A DNA stretch of 64,000 nucleotides from Streptococcus bovimastitidis (GTDB taxonomy: Bacteria > Bacillota > Bacilli > Lactobacillales > Streptococcaceae), in contig NZ_LZDD01000002.1 of assembly GCF_001885095.1 (NCBI RefSeq), positions 186,001 to 250,000 on the forward strand, read 5' to 3'. Under the pieces are notes generated by a model. It saw nothing but the letters and a program-made list of their open reading frames with translations. It did not search any database and was not told the origin of the DNA. How positions within the stretch are numbered: the first letter of the stretch is position 1; each line of letters begins with the position of its first letter. Below, piece after piece: positions 37,291-45,333 of the stretch. The position numbers were made by a program, and so were the translations under genes.

Positions 37291-37572
37291 GTGAAGCAAG
37301 AAAAAATCACACCAGTATTAAGTCTTCTAACTGCAACTCAAAAGACACATCTCTATCAGTCAAATAAGCAGTTTAAACAGGTTATTAGTGAGGCAATTGA
37401 CAGCCTAAATATGGGTGACGATCCTGATATAGCAATGGTTCGATTGGCTCCATTTTTAGACCAGTACCTCATAAGTAACCCTTGTCAAGAGCTAATTGAC
37501 TTACAGCTCTATCTACTTAAAGATACAAATAAATATCGCGGTATTATAAATTTGACCGGATGGTTTCACTAA
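37291..37572 (+). CDS. small helical protein, possibly bacteriocin-immunity-like, 93 aa
   Basis: GTG start with a strong AAGGAGG seven bases upstream. The product is predicted to be all-helical (LSLLTATQKTHLYQSNKQFKQVISEAIDSL; VRLAPFLDQYLISNPCQELIDLQLYLLK in parts), with the size and layout of enterocin A/pediocin-type immunity proteins, but without a diagnostic motif, and no bacteriocin gene is adjacent. Monocistronic, with its own palindromic control site and terminator. An orphan immunity gene is one possibility; otherwise unknown. Confidence 0.6.
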   Translation: MKQEKITPVLSLLTATQKTHLYQSNKQFKQVISEAIDSLNMGDDPDIAMVRLAPFLDQYLISNPCQELIDLQLYLLKDTNKYRGIINLTGWFH

Positions 37573-37589
37573 AGATCGTCATGGATAAG

Positions 37590-37626
37590 AAAAAACCCGA
37601 CCACTTGATGTGGCCGGGTTTTTTCT
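37590..37626. terminator. bidirectional terminator
   Basis: AAAACCCG-A-CCA pairs with TGG-C-CGGGTTTT around CTTGATG between convergent genes. Confidence 0.88.
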
Positions 37627-38375
37627 TATAATTCCCGATAGTCTATTAATTTAATCTGTCTTGCGTCAAGCCAATTTTTAGTTTTGGGGTCGGTTAAGAC
37701 TGCAACCTCTAGTGGCCGGGGCAGGGTTAGGGTGGAGTTGATTAGAATTTCTTGATCCAAATAACCCGGGTGAAAGATGCCGACCGGGATGGCTTCTTGG
37801 TCAGATGCTGCCATTTTGGCTATCATTTTAAAGGGATCATAGTTTGCAGCCATGGATTCCATGTAGAAGACCACCAGCGACGCTCCGACTTGGATGGGTT
37901 CTTGCTCCAAGGCCATGCCCGAATACTTGAGCTGATTCTTGCTTGCCACGATTTCTAAGGCTTTGAAGAATTGCCTAGAGGCGACAGCGTGACCTTCAAA
38001 GTAGTCCGGGTCTTTGCCTGTTAAATCACGGAATCGACTGAGCTGAGCTTCAATTTCCAAAATCGCCTGATCCAGGTCTAGAAAGTCCTCTTGACTTGTG
38101 CGGTAAAGCTTTGAACTCTTGAAATAGCCATGCTCATCCACTAAAGACGGAATCAGGGCAGGATCTGTTAAGGGCCTTCCGGCGCAAATGTTGGTGTGGA
38201 GACCCAAGGCAATATCAAAATCCTTGACCAAATCCATTCCATGCTGGGTAGCTGGCATGTTGATCATGACGCCCAGACTTCTGACCAAACCAGATTCCAG
38301 TGTCTTAGCAATACCAAAATTGACCGCTTCTGAGTAACCTAAATCATCAGCCCTAAAGAGTAAGTTTTTAGACAT
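37626..38375 (-). CDS. ChbG/HpnK (YdjC)-family carbohydrate deacetylase
   Basis: 249 aa. A metal-dependent deacetylase fold shown by FRADDLGYSEAVNFGIAK (Asp ligands at residues 10-11), IALGLHTNICAGRPL (His ligand) and DYFEGHAVASRQF. Members remove N-acetyl groups from chitooligosaccharides or related sugars in the cytoplasm. GAGGTG before the ATG. It is a single gene, so the substrate cannot be read from context. Confidence 0.88.
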   Translation of the reverse strand: MSKNLLFRADDLGYSEAVNFGIAKTLESGLVRSLGVMINMPATQHGMDLVKDFDIALGLHTNICAGRPLTDPALIPSLVDEHGYFKSSKLYRTSQEDFLDLDQAILEIEAQLSRFRDLTGKDPDYFEGHAVASRQFFKALEIVASKNQLKYSGMALEQEPIQVGASLVVFYMESMAANYDPFKMIAKMAASDQEAIPVGIFHPGYLDQEILINSTLTLPRPLEVAVLTDPKTKNWLDARQIKLIDYREL

Positions 38376-38432
38376 ACTTGCACCTCAATGATATATTCAG
38401 TTTATTAAAGTAAGTATAGCAGAAAAGCTTAT

Positions 38433-39491
38433 CTACTGCTCTTTTTCACTAGAGAATTTTTCAAGTAGTTTATGATAGGCATCTTGCATATCTTGTGGTG
38501 CTTCTTTGAATTTTGGTAGTTCAGATGACGTGTTTGGCTGGAATTTGTCTTGCAAATAGACTGTTCCATTAGTCCCCAAAATGATTTGATAACTTGTCTT
38601 CTTAGAATCAACGGTAGTCTGGTAATAGTTTTGGTAATTTTGACTATTCCCTAACAATTCTCCCGCTTCTGAGCCAGTATTAGCATAGTATTTATGGACT
38701 TTTGTTGGCAGATGGTAAAGTCTGAAGCTAGCCGAAGATTGGAAGTCATCAATAGAGCTGCTAGCTAAATTATTACCCAACAGAGTTAAATTATAGGCTT
38801 TTTCAGCTTTTATATCTTCAATTTGACTTTCTTGATTTCCAATTATTCTTGTTAATATATTGTAATTTTTTGTCGTCACTTCAAGGGCCTGATTATTTTC
38901 AAGACTTGGAAGACGGTATTGGTCAAAAGGTTCTCTTACTACGATTGCTTCTTCAGCATAACTACTAAAGAATAACCATTTACCAAAGTCAGAAATAATG
39001 GATTCTATATTTTGTTTGGTTAGATTGAGCTTTAAGGTCTTCAAGTTTTTTCCAGTGTCTTCACTAGAAAGGTTACTTTCTTTTAGGTTATGAATTTGAG
39101 CCACTTGCTGATTCTCGGATGAATTTTCCTTCTGACTATAAAGATCAGACCTAATTAAACTTAAATTTGCTTGTCCCCAAGGTAGAATGGAGCCTTGAAG
39201 ACTAAACTTCCCAATATGACCTGGAAGTTCAATCGTTAAAGTGTTCTCATCGGCCAAGGCCTTGTCTAATTTACTGATATAAACCATTCCTTGAGAATTG
39301 GTTACTTGGAAGGTTTTATCGTCATATCGTTGAACATAAAAGGTCACTTCTTTGCCACTTTTATTTTCAATTAAAGTGGTTGCATATTGCATTCTTGTAT
39401 CTTTTAAAGCATTTTTTGAGATAAAACTACCATAAAATAAGCCTAGAAAGAAAAGCAACAATAATGCTAGTAAATAGTTTTTATTTTTCAT
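38433..39491 (-). CDS. membrane-anchored extracytoplasmic protein, short paralogue
   Basis: 352 aa with an N-terminal signal-anchor (LLALLLLFFLGLFYGSF). It then has a beta-rich domain beginning MQYATTLIENKSGKEVTFYVQ and a helical region (IESIISDFGKWLFFSSYAEEAIVVREPFD; LLGNNLASSSIDDFQSSASFRLY in parts). Both domains are colinear with the larger 39539-41332 product. It lacks that protein's Ser/Thr-rich linker and C-terminal domain. No lipobox. Last gene of the Hsp70/ABC module, 47 bases after its paralogue. Function unknown. Confidence 0.82.
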   Translation of the reverse strand: MKNKNYLLALLLLFFLGLFYGSFISKNALKDTRMQYATTLIENKSGKEVTFYVQRYDDKTFQVTNSQGMVYISKLDKALADENTLTIELPGHIGKFSLQGSILPWGQANLSLIRSDLYSQKENSSENQQVAQIHNLKESNLSSEDTGKNLKTLKLNLTKQNIESIISDFGKWLFFSSYAEEAIVVREPFDQYRLPSLENNQALEVTTKNYNILTRIIGNQESQIEDIKAEKAYNLTLLGNNLASSSIDDFQSSASFRLYHLPTKVHKYYANTGSEAGELLGNSQNYQNYYQTTVDSKKTSYQIILGTNGTVYLQDKFQPNTSSELPKFKEAPQDMQDAYHKLLEKFSSEKEQ

Positions 39492-39538
39492 TTTCCTACC
39501 TAATTTTGCTGAAACTTTTAAGAATCTAGTATAGATGC

Positions 39539-41332
39539 TTATTCAGCTCGATAGAAGATTTCTTGATTTAAGCCATCACTTGTCATTTTACTTTGAGTTC
39601 CAAAGAAGCGGTCCTTACTTTTATCAGTCTTATCAACTTCTCCGTCAACAAATGCCATTGTTGGGATCTCAACTCCTGCCGGAATAAAGATAAATGGAAC
39701 CGTACCAGATGCCATAGCTTCTGGTGATGTAATAGCAGCATTTAAGACTCCATCCTCAATCTTGGCATATTTAATATCAATATATTGAGTAAAACCTGAT
39801 GTGCTTGGTGTATAAGTAACATTACCAGAAGCATCAATGGTCATTGTTGTTCTTGAACTCTTCCAAACACCAGCAACAGATGAGAAGTTCCCATTTTTCA
39901 TTTCTTCAATGTTCATAGTTTTTGAGCCAGTTGTTGCTTCCGTCTTGCTTGTAGAGGTTTCATCTTCTGTTGATGAACTGCTAGTTGAAGAGCTTGAGTC
40001 ACTTGTCTTTTTATATTTTTTGATGATGGTTTGATAGGCTTTTTGGATATCATCATTTGCTAATTGGTAGTCACGTTCGACTTTACGGTCCTCACCAATC
40101 CAGTAATTTTTCACAAAATAGACTCTTCCATTATTAGCTAATAGGATTTGATAACTATCTTTGGTTTGATCAACCACTTGGTCATAGTAATAATCATAAC
40201 CATCATTTTTAGCACCAACATTTTCTTTATCCGGTACTGCTGGAGTTACTTCTTTAGTAAACTCATCATTTTGACTAGTGTAATAAGCTTGTTTTGCTTT
40301 CTTCAATGAGTAGATTCTGAAGGCACCTTCAGATTGGTAATCTGCGGCATCAGTACTTTCTAGGTCAAGACCAAGAAGGGCTAAATCGAAAGAATCTTTA
40401 TGAGCTATTAATTCTTCACTACTAGCTTTTTCACCGTCAATCATACCATTGACATCCTCAGATATGTCACCTTCAACTTTACCTAAGAGTCTAGTTAAGA
40501 GCTTACCATCAATTGTTTTAGCAGAAGTGAAGACAGTATTGGAAGCACCAAAATGACAAACACCATCAACTTTATTTCTAACGACGATGGCATCCTTACC
40601 ATAGTCACTCTCAGAAAGCCATTTACCAAATTCTGAGATAATGGTTTCAGATTCTTCTTTAGTGAAAGCTTGTACAGGTAAGGCTTCTGTTTGGCTAGCT
40701 CCAGGACCAGCTTCCATCTTACTTGCTGATGATGAAGCCACCGTAGAACTTGAACTTGATTCTGTGCTTGAACTTGTTGATTTACTTGTTTGGCTTGTTG
40801 ATTTGTCTTCAGATTTCTTAGAAGAATCACTAGTAGAAGCTTTCGTTTCACTTTGACTACTTGACGATTCTTTTGAAGTGGAACTAGAAGTTGATGAAGA
40901 TGAGACTAGTTCTGTCTTTTTAGCAACTGGAATTGTGGCAGTTGTTTTTGGAATTTGCACATACTTCTTCGATTTGACCTCAACCTTACTAGTTGGTTTC
41001 ACTAACGGCATTGGATTATCATTACGTTTTACCACCAATTGAGTTTGATCTTTCGGTAAGTTTACGGAAATTTGAACTCTTGTTGCAGATCCCTGATAAA
41101 CCTCTTCATAGACTTTTTGACCAGTTTCCACATTTGTTTTGGCAACTTTAACCTTATCATCAGCAACCATCTGAACTTCATATTGGAATTCTTTACCTGT
41201 CTTAGGGTCTTTAACCGTTGTTGCATAAACATAGTTAGAACTTAACTTGGAACGGTCCTTGGTGTACTTTCCAGTTACAGAAAAAATTAAAAATATAATC
41301 AATAAACTGGCAATAAATTTCTTATCTTTCAT
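39539..41332 (-). CDS. membrane-anchored extracytoplasmic protein with Ser-rich linkers and a DUF6287-like end
   Basis: 597 aa. Signal-anchor at about 5-22, a beta domain (YVYATTVKDPKTGKEFQYEVQ), a low-complexity Ser/Thr linker (143-204), a helical domain (TIISEFGKWLSESDYGKDAIVV; LALLGLDLESTDAADYQSEGAFRIY in parts) and a second Ser-rich stretch (446-474). It ends in a C-terminal domain starting NIEEMKNGNFSSVAGVW, which resembles the streptococcal domain I recall as DUF6287 (from memory, unchecked). Faces outside the cell. Belongs to the Hsp70/ABC operon, so probably a substrate or sensor of that system. Confidence 0.82.
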   Translation of the reverse strand: MKDKKFIASLLIIFLIFSVTGKYTKDRSKLSSNYVYATTVKDPKTGKEFQYEVQMVADDKVKVAKTNVETGQKVYEEVYQGSATRVQISVNLPKDQTQLVVKRNDNPMPLVKPTSKVEVKSKKYVQIPKTTATIPVAKKTELVSSSSTSSSTSKESSSSQSETKASTSDSSKKSEDKSTSQTSKSTSSSTESSSSSTVASSSASKMEAGPGASQTEALPVQAFTKEESETIISEFGKWLSESDYGKDAIVVRNKVDGVCHFGASNTVFTSAKTIDGKLLTRLLGKVEGDISEDVNGMIDGEKASSEELIAHKDSFDLALLGLDLESTDAADYQSEGAFRIYSLKKAKQAYYTSQNDEFTKEVTPAVPDKENVGAKNDGYDYYYDQVVDQTKDSYQILLANNGRVYFVKNYWIGEDRKVERDYQLANDDIQKAYQTIIKKYKKTSDSSSSTSSSSTEDETSTSKTEATTGSKTMNIEEMKNGNFSSVAGVWKSSRTTMTIDASGNVTYTPSTSGFTQYIDIKYAKIEDGVLNAAITSPEAMASGTVPFIFIPAGVEIPTMAFVDGEVDKTDKSKDRFFGTQSKMTSDGLNQEIFYRAE

Positions 41333-41347
41333 TATCTCACTCTTTTC

Positions 41348-41551
41348 TTACATGAATAAATAGCCAACAACATAACCAAAAATAGCTACTGCTAAACCTG
41401 CCGCAATTTTCATTAAGTTTTGGGAATCTGTCAGATTAAATTTACCTGACTGTTTTTTGAAACCATTTTTTGCTGCTTGAGCTAATTCAGCTTCCGTTGG
41501 TTTTCTTCCGTTCATGATTTGAAAGTCCATCAACCATTCTTCTTGTGTCAT
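41348..41551 (-). CDS. one-TM microprotein with the W-x3-F...GRxP motif, 67 aa
   Basis: The N-terminal segment EEWLMDFQIMNGRKPTEAEL is the same short motif found at the N termini of the 45334 and 47231 products. A C-terminal TM follows (LMKIAAGLAVAIFGYVVGYLF), giving N-in topology. Its start overlaps the ABC permease stop by four bases, so it is coupled to the transporter. Probably an adaptor or small subunit of the module; no known family. Confidence 0.8.
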   Translation of the reverse strand: MTQEEWLMDFQIMNGRKPTEAELAQAAKNGFKKQSGKFNLTDSQNLMKIAAGLAVAIFGYVVGYLFM

Positions 41552-42369
41552 TGTTTTCTCCTCCTAAATTGTAAAATAATAATAAAAAGTAATGCGTAAA
41601 CGACGATATGAGCTAATAATGCTAACCAGTGATGAACAAAGAGCTGATCGCTGATTTTAAACTGTTTTAACTGGCTCGGATTCACTGGAACATGAAATTT
41701 TTCTAAAATCGAAGGCAATTTTCTAATTTTAGCCGACATACCAAATAACTTGTGCCCATAGCCTAAAAAAACCAGATTTGAAAATTGTTTGATTGATTTA
41801 GGCAATTGGAGAATTGTTCCCGATAAGGAAAATTGGGCAATACCAATCACCACCGATAAAATGATGGAACTAATGACGCTTTCGCGTGAAATCACTGAAA
41901 CTACTAAAGCGATAAAGTGTGCTGCAATAAATAGCAGTAATACGGTAAGGAATAATTCAAAATTGATATTTTGAAAAAAAGAACCATGCTTTGGCAAATC
42001 TTTTTCAAAAAACCAAAGGAGAATTTGGAAACTAAATAAGAAAAAGATTGTTTCTAATAAGGCAAAGATAAATCCAAAAACAAGTGATGTTAAACCATAC
42101 CAAAGACGATTTAACCCCGAGAAAAAATCTCTTTCTAGGATGGCATACTCTTTACTGATATATATGCTGTTTTGAACTAAAATTAATAAGCTGGCAGAAA
42201 ATAGAAGTAAGAAAAGGGTCATACGGCTGGTTTCAAAGTCTTCTAGAAAACCATCATTTTGAATAAATAAAATTAAAACTTCAAAAAGAAGAATGCCAAA
42301 TAAAACTTTGATAAAATCCCAATATCCTGCTTTAAATTTATACCAATTTAACTTAAGGGAAGCGTCCAT
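41548..42369 (-). CDS. ABC transporter permease, ABC-2/ABCG-like
   Basis: 273 aa with about six TM helices (VLFGILLFEVLILFI; MTLFLLLFSASLLILV; SLVFGFIFALLETIFFLFSF; FLTVLLLFIAAHFIALVVSVI; SIILSVVIGIAQFSL; a C-terminal one). The long loop before the last helix (LFGMSAKIRKLPSILEKFHVPVNPSQ) contains no cysteine. Paired with the ATPase eight bases upstream. Direction and cargo unknown; ABC-2 exporters are the nearest group. Confidence 0.85.
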   Translation of the reverse strand: MDASLKLNWYKFKAGYWDFIKVLFGILLFEVLILFIQNDGFLEDFETSRMTLFLLLFSASLLILVQNSIYISKEYAILERDFFSGLNRLWYGLTSLVFGFIFALLETIFFLFSFQILLWFFEKDLPKHGSFFQNINFELFLTVLLLFIAAHFIALVVSVISRESVISSIILSVVIGIAQFSLSGTILQLPKSIKQFSNLVFLGYGHKLFGMSAKIRKLPSILEKFHVPVNPSQLKQFKISDQLFVHHWLALLAHIVVYALLFIIILQFRRRKQ

Positions 42370-42377
42370 AGTGACTC

Positions 42378-43163
42378 CTATATTTTATAAATTTTTCCAG
42401 AAGCCAATAACTCCTGATAGACTTCTGCAATATTCATATCTAAGAACTTACTGATGGTATAGTCATCCGTTGTTTTGAATTCTTTTAAGAGCTCTGGAAA
42501 ACTTCCGACAAATTTTGGTAAGCCTTGTGATAAGAAGATGATTTTATCAAGAATATTTAAATTCTCAGTATTATGGGTAATAACGATGATGGCCTTATTT
42601 CTTGATTTCGCTAAAATCTTCAATGTCCTTAAAAGATTCCGATCACTTAGAGCATCTAAGCCACTTGAAGGTTCGTCTAAAATAAAGTACCTTGATTTAC
42701 TTAAAAGCTCTACTCCAATGCTAACCCGTCTTTGTTGGCCCCCACTTAACTGGGAAATTTTTTTGTCTTTTAGACTCCAGAGTCCTAAATCATGTAAAAT
42801 TTGCGAGATTTGAAATTCTTTTTCACCCTTACTTTCACCAGGTAAGTGAATATCTGCATAAAAAGTAAACGTTTGGGAGATGGTCAAAAAGTCCCTTAAT
42901 AAATTCTTTTGTGGGACATAACTCCAACGATTTTGATCGCCTTTAATAACTTGTCCATCTTCATAAATCTGAAAATCATCACAAGTTGGTGATAGTTTAT
43001 CCAGTAAAATTTCTGTCAAGGTTGTTTTTCCTGAACCTGAAGTGCCTAAAATACCAACCAGTTCACCAGTTTGAATGGTAACATCCAAATTGTAGAAAAG
43101 GAGATCTTTATTGCCCTTATATTTAAAACAGATATGCTTATATACTAATTGATGTTGATCCAT
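42378..43163 (-). CDS. ABC transporter ATPase, ABCG-like
   Basis: 261 aa. Walker A GILGTSGSGKTTL (about residues 36-48), signature LSGGQQRRVSIGVELL, Walker B YFILDEPSSGLDA and a switch His in VITHNTEN. The signature-to-Walker-B stretch (RRVSIGVELL...LDEPSSGLD) is typical of ABCG/ABCA-like exporters. It energises the adjacent permease on the cytoplasmic side. Its place between a J-like/Hsp70 pair and the permease is unusual and suggests coupling between folding and export. Confidence 0.93.
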   Translation of the reverse strand: MDQHQLVYKHICFKYKGNKDLLFYNLDVTIQTGELVGILGTSGSGKTTLTEILLDKLSPTCDDFQIYEDGQVIKGDQNRWSYVPQKNLLRDFLTISQTFTFYADIHLPGESKGEKEFQISQILHDLGLWSLKDKKISQLSGGQQRRVSIGVELLSKSRYFILDEPSSGLDALSDRNLLRTLKILAKSRNKAIIVITHNTENLNILDKIIFLSQGLPKFVGSFPELLKEFKTTDDYTISKFLDMNIAEVYQELLASGKIYKI

Positions 43164-43172
43164 AATTTCCCT

Positions 43173-43691
43173 TTAATTTGAAAACAAAAGCCCAAAAACA
43201 AGCAAGACCAGTAATATTATCACCAGAAGACTCATTTTGATATTCATAAAAATCGACATACTGATAATAATAATTAAGATTAAGGCCTGAACTAAGAGTT
43301 TTTGCCAGGAGAGATTAAATTTTTGATTAAGCTTTCTATTTCGACTTTGCTCTCTAATACTTGCTTGAGAACGACTAGTCGTCAAGGGTTCTTCCATGAC
43401 ATCTTGATACTTTGTCTGATTCAGAGTATCAATTAAGGCTTTATCATACTTGTTTCTTGTTGTATCATCAAAAAATATTTTTTTGAGGAGATTTAATTCC
43501 TGACTTAGTTTGGCACTATTGACATCAAACTGACCCAAATTTTCTCGATCAGCTAATTCTTCTGATAAGCGAGTCAGTTTGTGATATATCTCTGTTGTCG
43601 TGTCTTGAACACTTAGTAATTTTGCAACATCTTGGAGATAGGCAATTTCTTCGCCTGTCTCCGTCTCTATTCCTTGGTAATAATCTATCAT
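43173..43691 (-). CDS. two-TM protein with degenerate J-domain-like stretch, 172 aa
   Basis: An N-terminal soluble helical region (1-95) is followed by a basic linker ([15 protein letters not shown]) and two C-terminal TMs (131-150 and 153-170). The start MIDYYQGI and the [14 protein letters not shown] stretch (73-86) recall the beginning (DYYxxL) and end (LxDxxxRxxYD) of J-domains. No HPD tripeptide is visible, so it could not activate Hsp70 in the classical way. It directly follows the Hsp70-like gene (four-base overlap), the expected place for a co-chaperone. The J-domain reading is inference. Confidence 0.72.
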   Translation of the reverse strand: MIDYYQGIETETGEEIAYLQDVAKLLSVQDTTTEIYHKLTRLSEELADRENLGQFDVNSAKLSQELNLLKKIFFDDTTRNKYDKALIDTLNQTKYQDVMEEPLTTSRSQASIREQSRNRKLNQKFNLSWQKLLVQALILIIIISMSIFMNIKMSLLVIILLVLLVFGLLFSN

Positions 43692-45283
43692 AGTACAAAT
43701 TGGTTAAAAATTGCTTTTAACTCCTCTAAGTCATCTTCAACGGCTTGCTTCTCAGTATTTGACTGAGCATTAATTTCGAATTCGTCTAACAAAGTGTTTG
43801 TCAAACTATCAAAAATTGAAATATGAATCATCTGTTCCTCATCAAAAGTTAAGTGAACACTGGCTAATTTTTCACCTTTTTGACGAGGCGTTGATAGGTA
43901 AACCACGCGCTTCAATATCTGTTGAACATTGATTGGATTGGCATAATTACCTTCTGTTAATTTCAATTGGAAATTGGGTTGCCCATCAACAAAGGCATAA
44001 AGATCCTTTGTTACTGTAACCGGAATTTGTGTATTTCTTGGAACAAGAACGCTATTCACAAAATCTCCAACAAAATCATATTGTCGTCCAGGTACTTTTC
44101 TAAATAGCATACCAATACCTTGTGAGGTCACGTCTCGAACAACAACCTTATTATCATTGGTATCTAAACCATTTTGTTGTTCTCTAAAGCTAACTTGATC
44201 ATTGACAATCAAATCAGCAATGATACTAGCACCTTCAGCAACAATGGTATCTGGATTGATCTCATAGTGGGGCATTTTGCCACTAATTGACTCAATCATT
44301 TGACGAACAATTGGCATACGCGTTGAGCCACCAACCAATAAAATATGATCAATGTCTGCCCATCTTAATTTTGACTCTAACAAGGTACTTTCAATTTTTA
44401 GTTGTGTATCTTTAACTAAATCCTGAATAGCGAGGGCAAAATCTTTTTGGGTGATTTCCACTTCGAAATCGCCATTATCCGAAAAATGCTCATAGTAGGT
44501 TGATTGATGAACCGAAAGAGCGATTTTGATTTTCTCCGCTTGGTAGCGTAATTGAATCTCTTCTTTTGTTGTCAAACTGGTCATATTTAATCCTTGATTT
44601 TCCAGTTTTTGTTTGATGAGATTTACTAGTCGTTTGTCAAAGTCCAAGCCACCCAGACGATGGTTGCCATCAGTCGCTAATATATCATAATGATGATCCG
44701 CAACATGCATAATGGTAACATCAAAAGTTCCACCACCTAAATCGTAAACCAGAACATTACCCGAGATGTTTTTCTCATGGGCATATGAAATGGCTGCGGC
44801 AGTTGGTTCGTTAATAATTCGTAAAACGTTGAAGCCAGCAATTTTACCGGCATCTTTAGTGGCTTTGCGCTGATCCGACGTAAAATAGGCTGGTACTGTA
44901 ATAACCACATCTTTTAAATCATCTTGCCCTAATTCTCGAGCGACAATTTCTGCCCGTTTTTTAAATTCATTTAAAATCAAGGCAGACAAAATAACCGAGT
45001 TTACCCGAACATGATTTGGCGCTTCACTTTCGACTGACTTGGCAATATCACGTTTGAAATCATGTTTGAAATACTCGATTTTACCAACTTTTGTCCCACG
45101 ATTGATCGCGTCTAAACCTATCGATACACGATTTTTACCAGATATATTGGAAAAATAGATGGCAGACCTTAAAACAGACTCATCATTAGCGCCAATAGGG
45201 ATAATTTGCGCTTTATTGTCCTTAACCATGGCCATGGCCGAATTGGTTGTTCCTAAATCGATTCCTAATGCTTTTTTTCTCAT
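43688..45283 (-). CDS. shortened Hsp70-family chaperone (DnaK-like, not housekeeping)
   Basis: 531 aa against about 610 for DnaK. The nucleotide-binding domain is complete: phosphate-1 [33 protein letters not shown], phosphate-2 [13 protein letters not shown] and adenosine motif [10 protein letters not shown]. After about 375 there is a reduced beta substrate domain, and the alpha-helical lid is largely missing. ATG 45283 follows AGGAG; the TTG at 45298 overlaps it. No GrpE or DnaJ accompanies it. It sits among membrane proteins and an ABC exporter, so a dedicated role is likely. Confidence 0.92.
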   Translation of the reverse strand: MRKKALGIDLGTTNSAMAMVKDNKAQIIPIGANDESVLRSAIYFSNISGKNRVSIGLDAINRGTKVGKIEYFKHDFKRDIAKSVESEAPNHVRVNSVILSALILNEFKKRAEIVARELGQDDLKDVVITVPAYFTSDQRKATKDAGKIAGFNVLRIINEPTAAAISYAHEKNISGNVLVYDLGGGTFDVTIMHVADHHYDILATDGNHRLGGLDFDKRLVNLIKQKLENQGLNMTSLTTKEEIQLRYQAEKIKIALSVHQSTYYEHFSDNGDFEVEITQKDFALAIQDLVKDTQLKIESTLLESKLRWADIDHILLVGGSTRMPIVRQMIESISGKMPHYEINPDTIVAEGASIIADLIVNDQVSFREQQNGLDTNDNKVVVRDVTSQGIGMLFRKVPGRQYDFVGDFVNSVLVPRNTQIPVTVTKDLYAFVDGQPNFQLKLTEGNYANPINVQQILKRVVYLSTPRQKGEKLASVHLTFDEEQMIHISIFDSLTNTLLDEFEINAQSNTEKQAVEDDLEELKAIFNQFVL

Positions 45284-45333
45284 TTCTCTCCTAACCAAAA
45301 CTAGGCTATGCTAAAAATAGCAAAGCCTGACTA

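Noticed and set aside
43688..45283. Housekeeping dnaK
   Set aside because: Too short, lacks the lid, and has no hrcA, grpE or dnaJ nearby.
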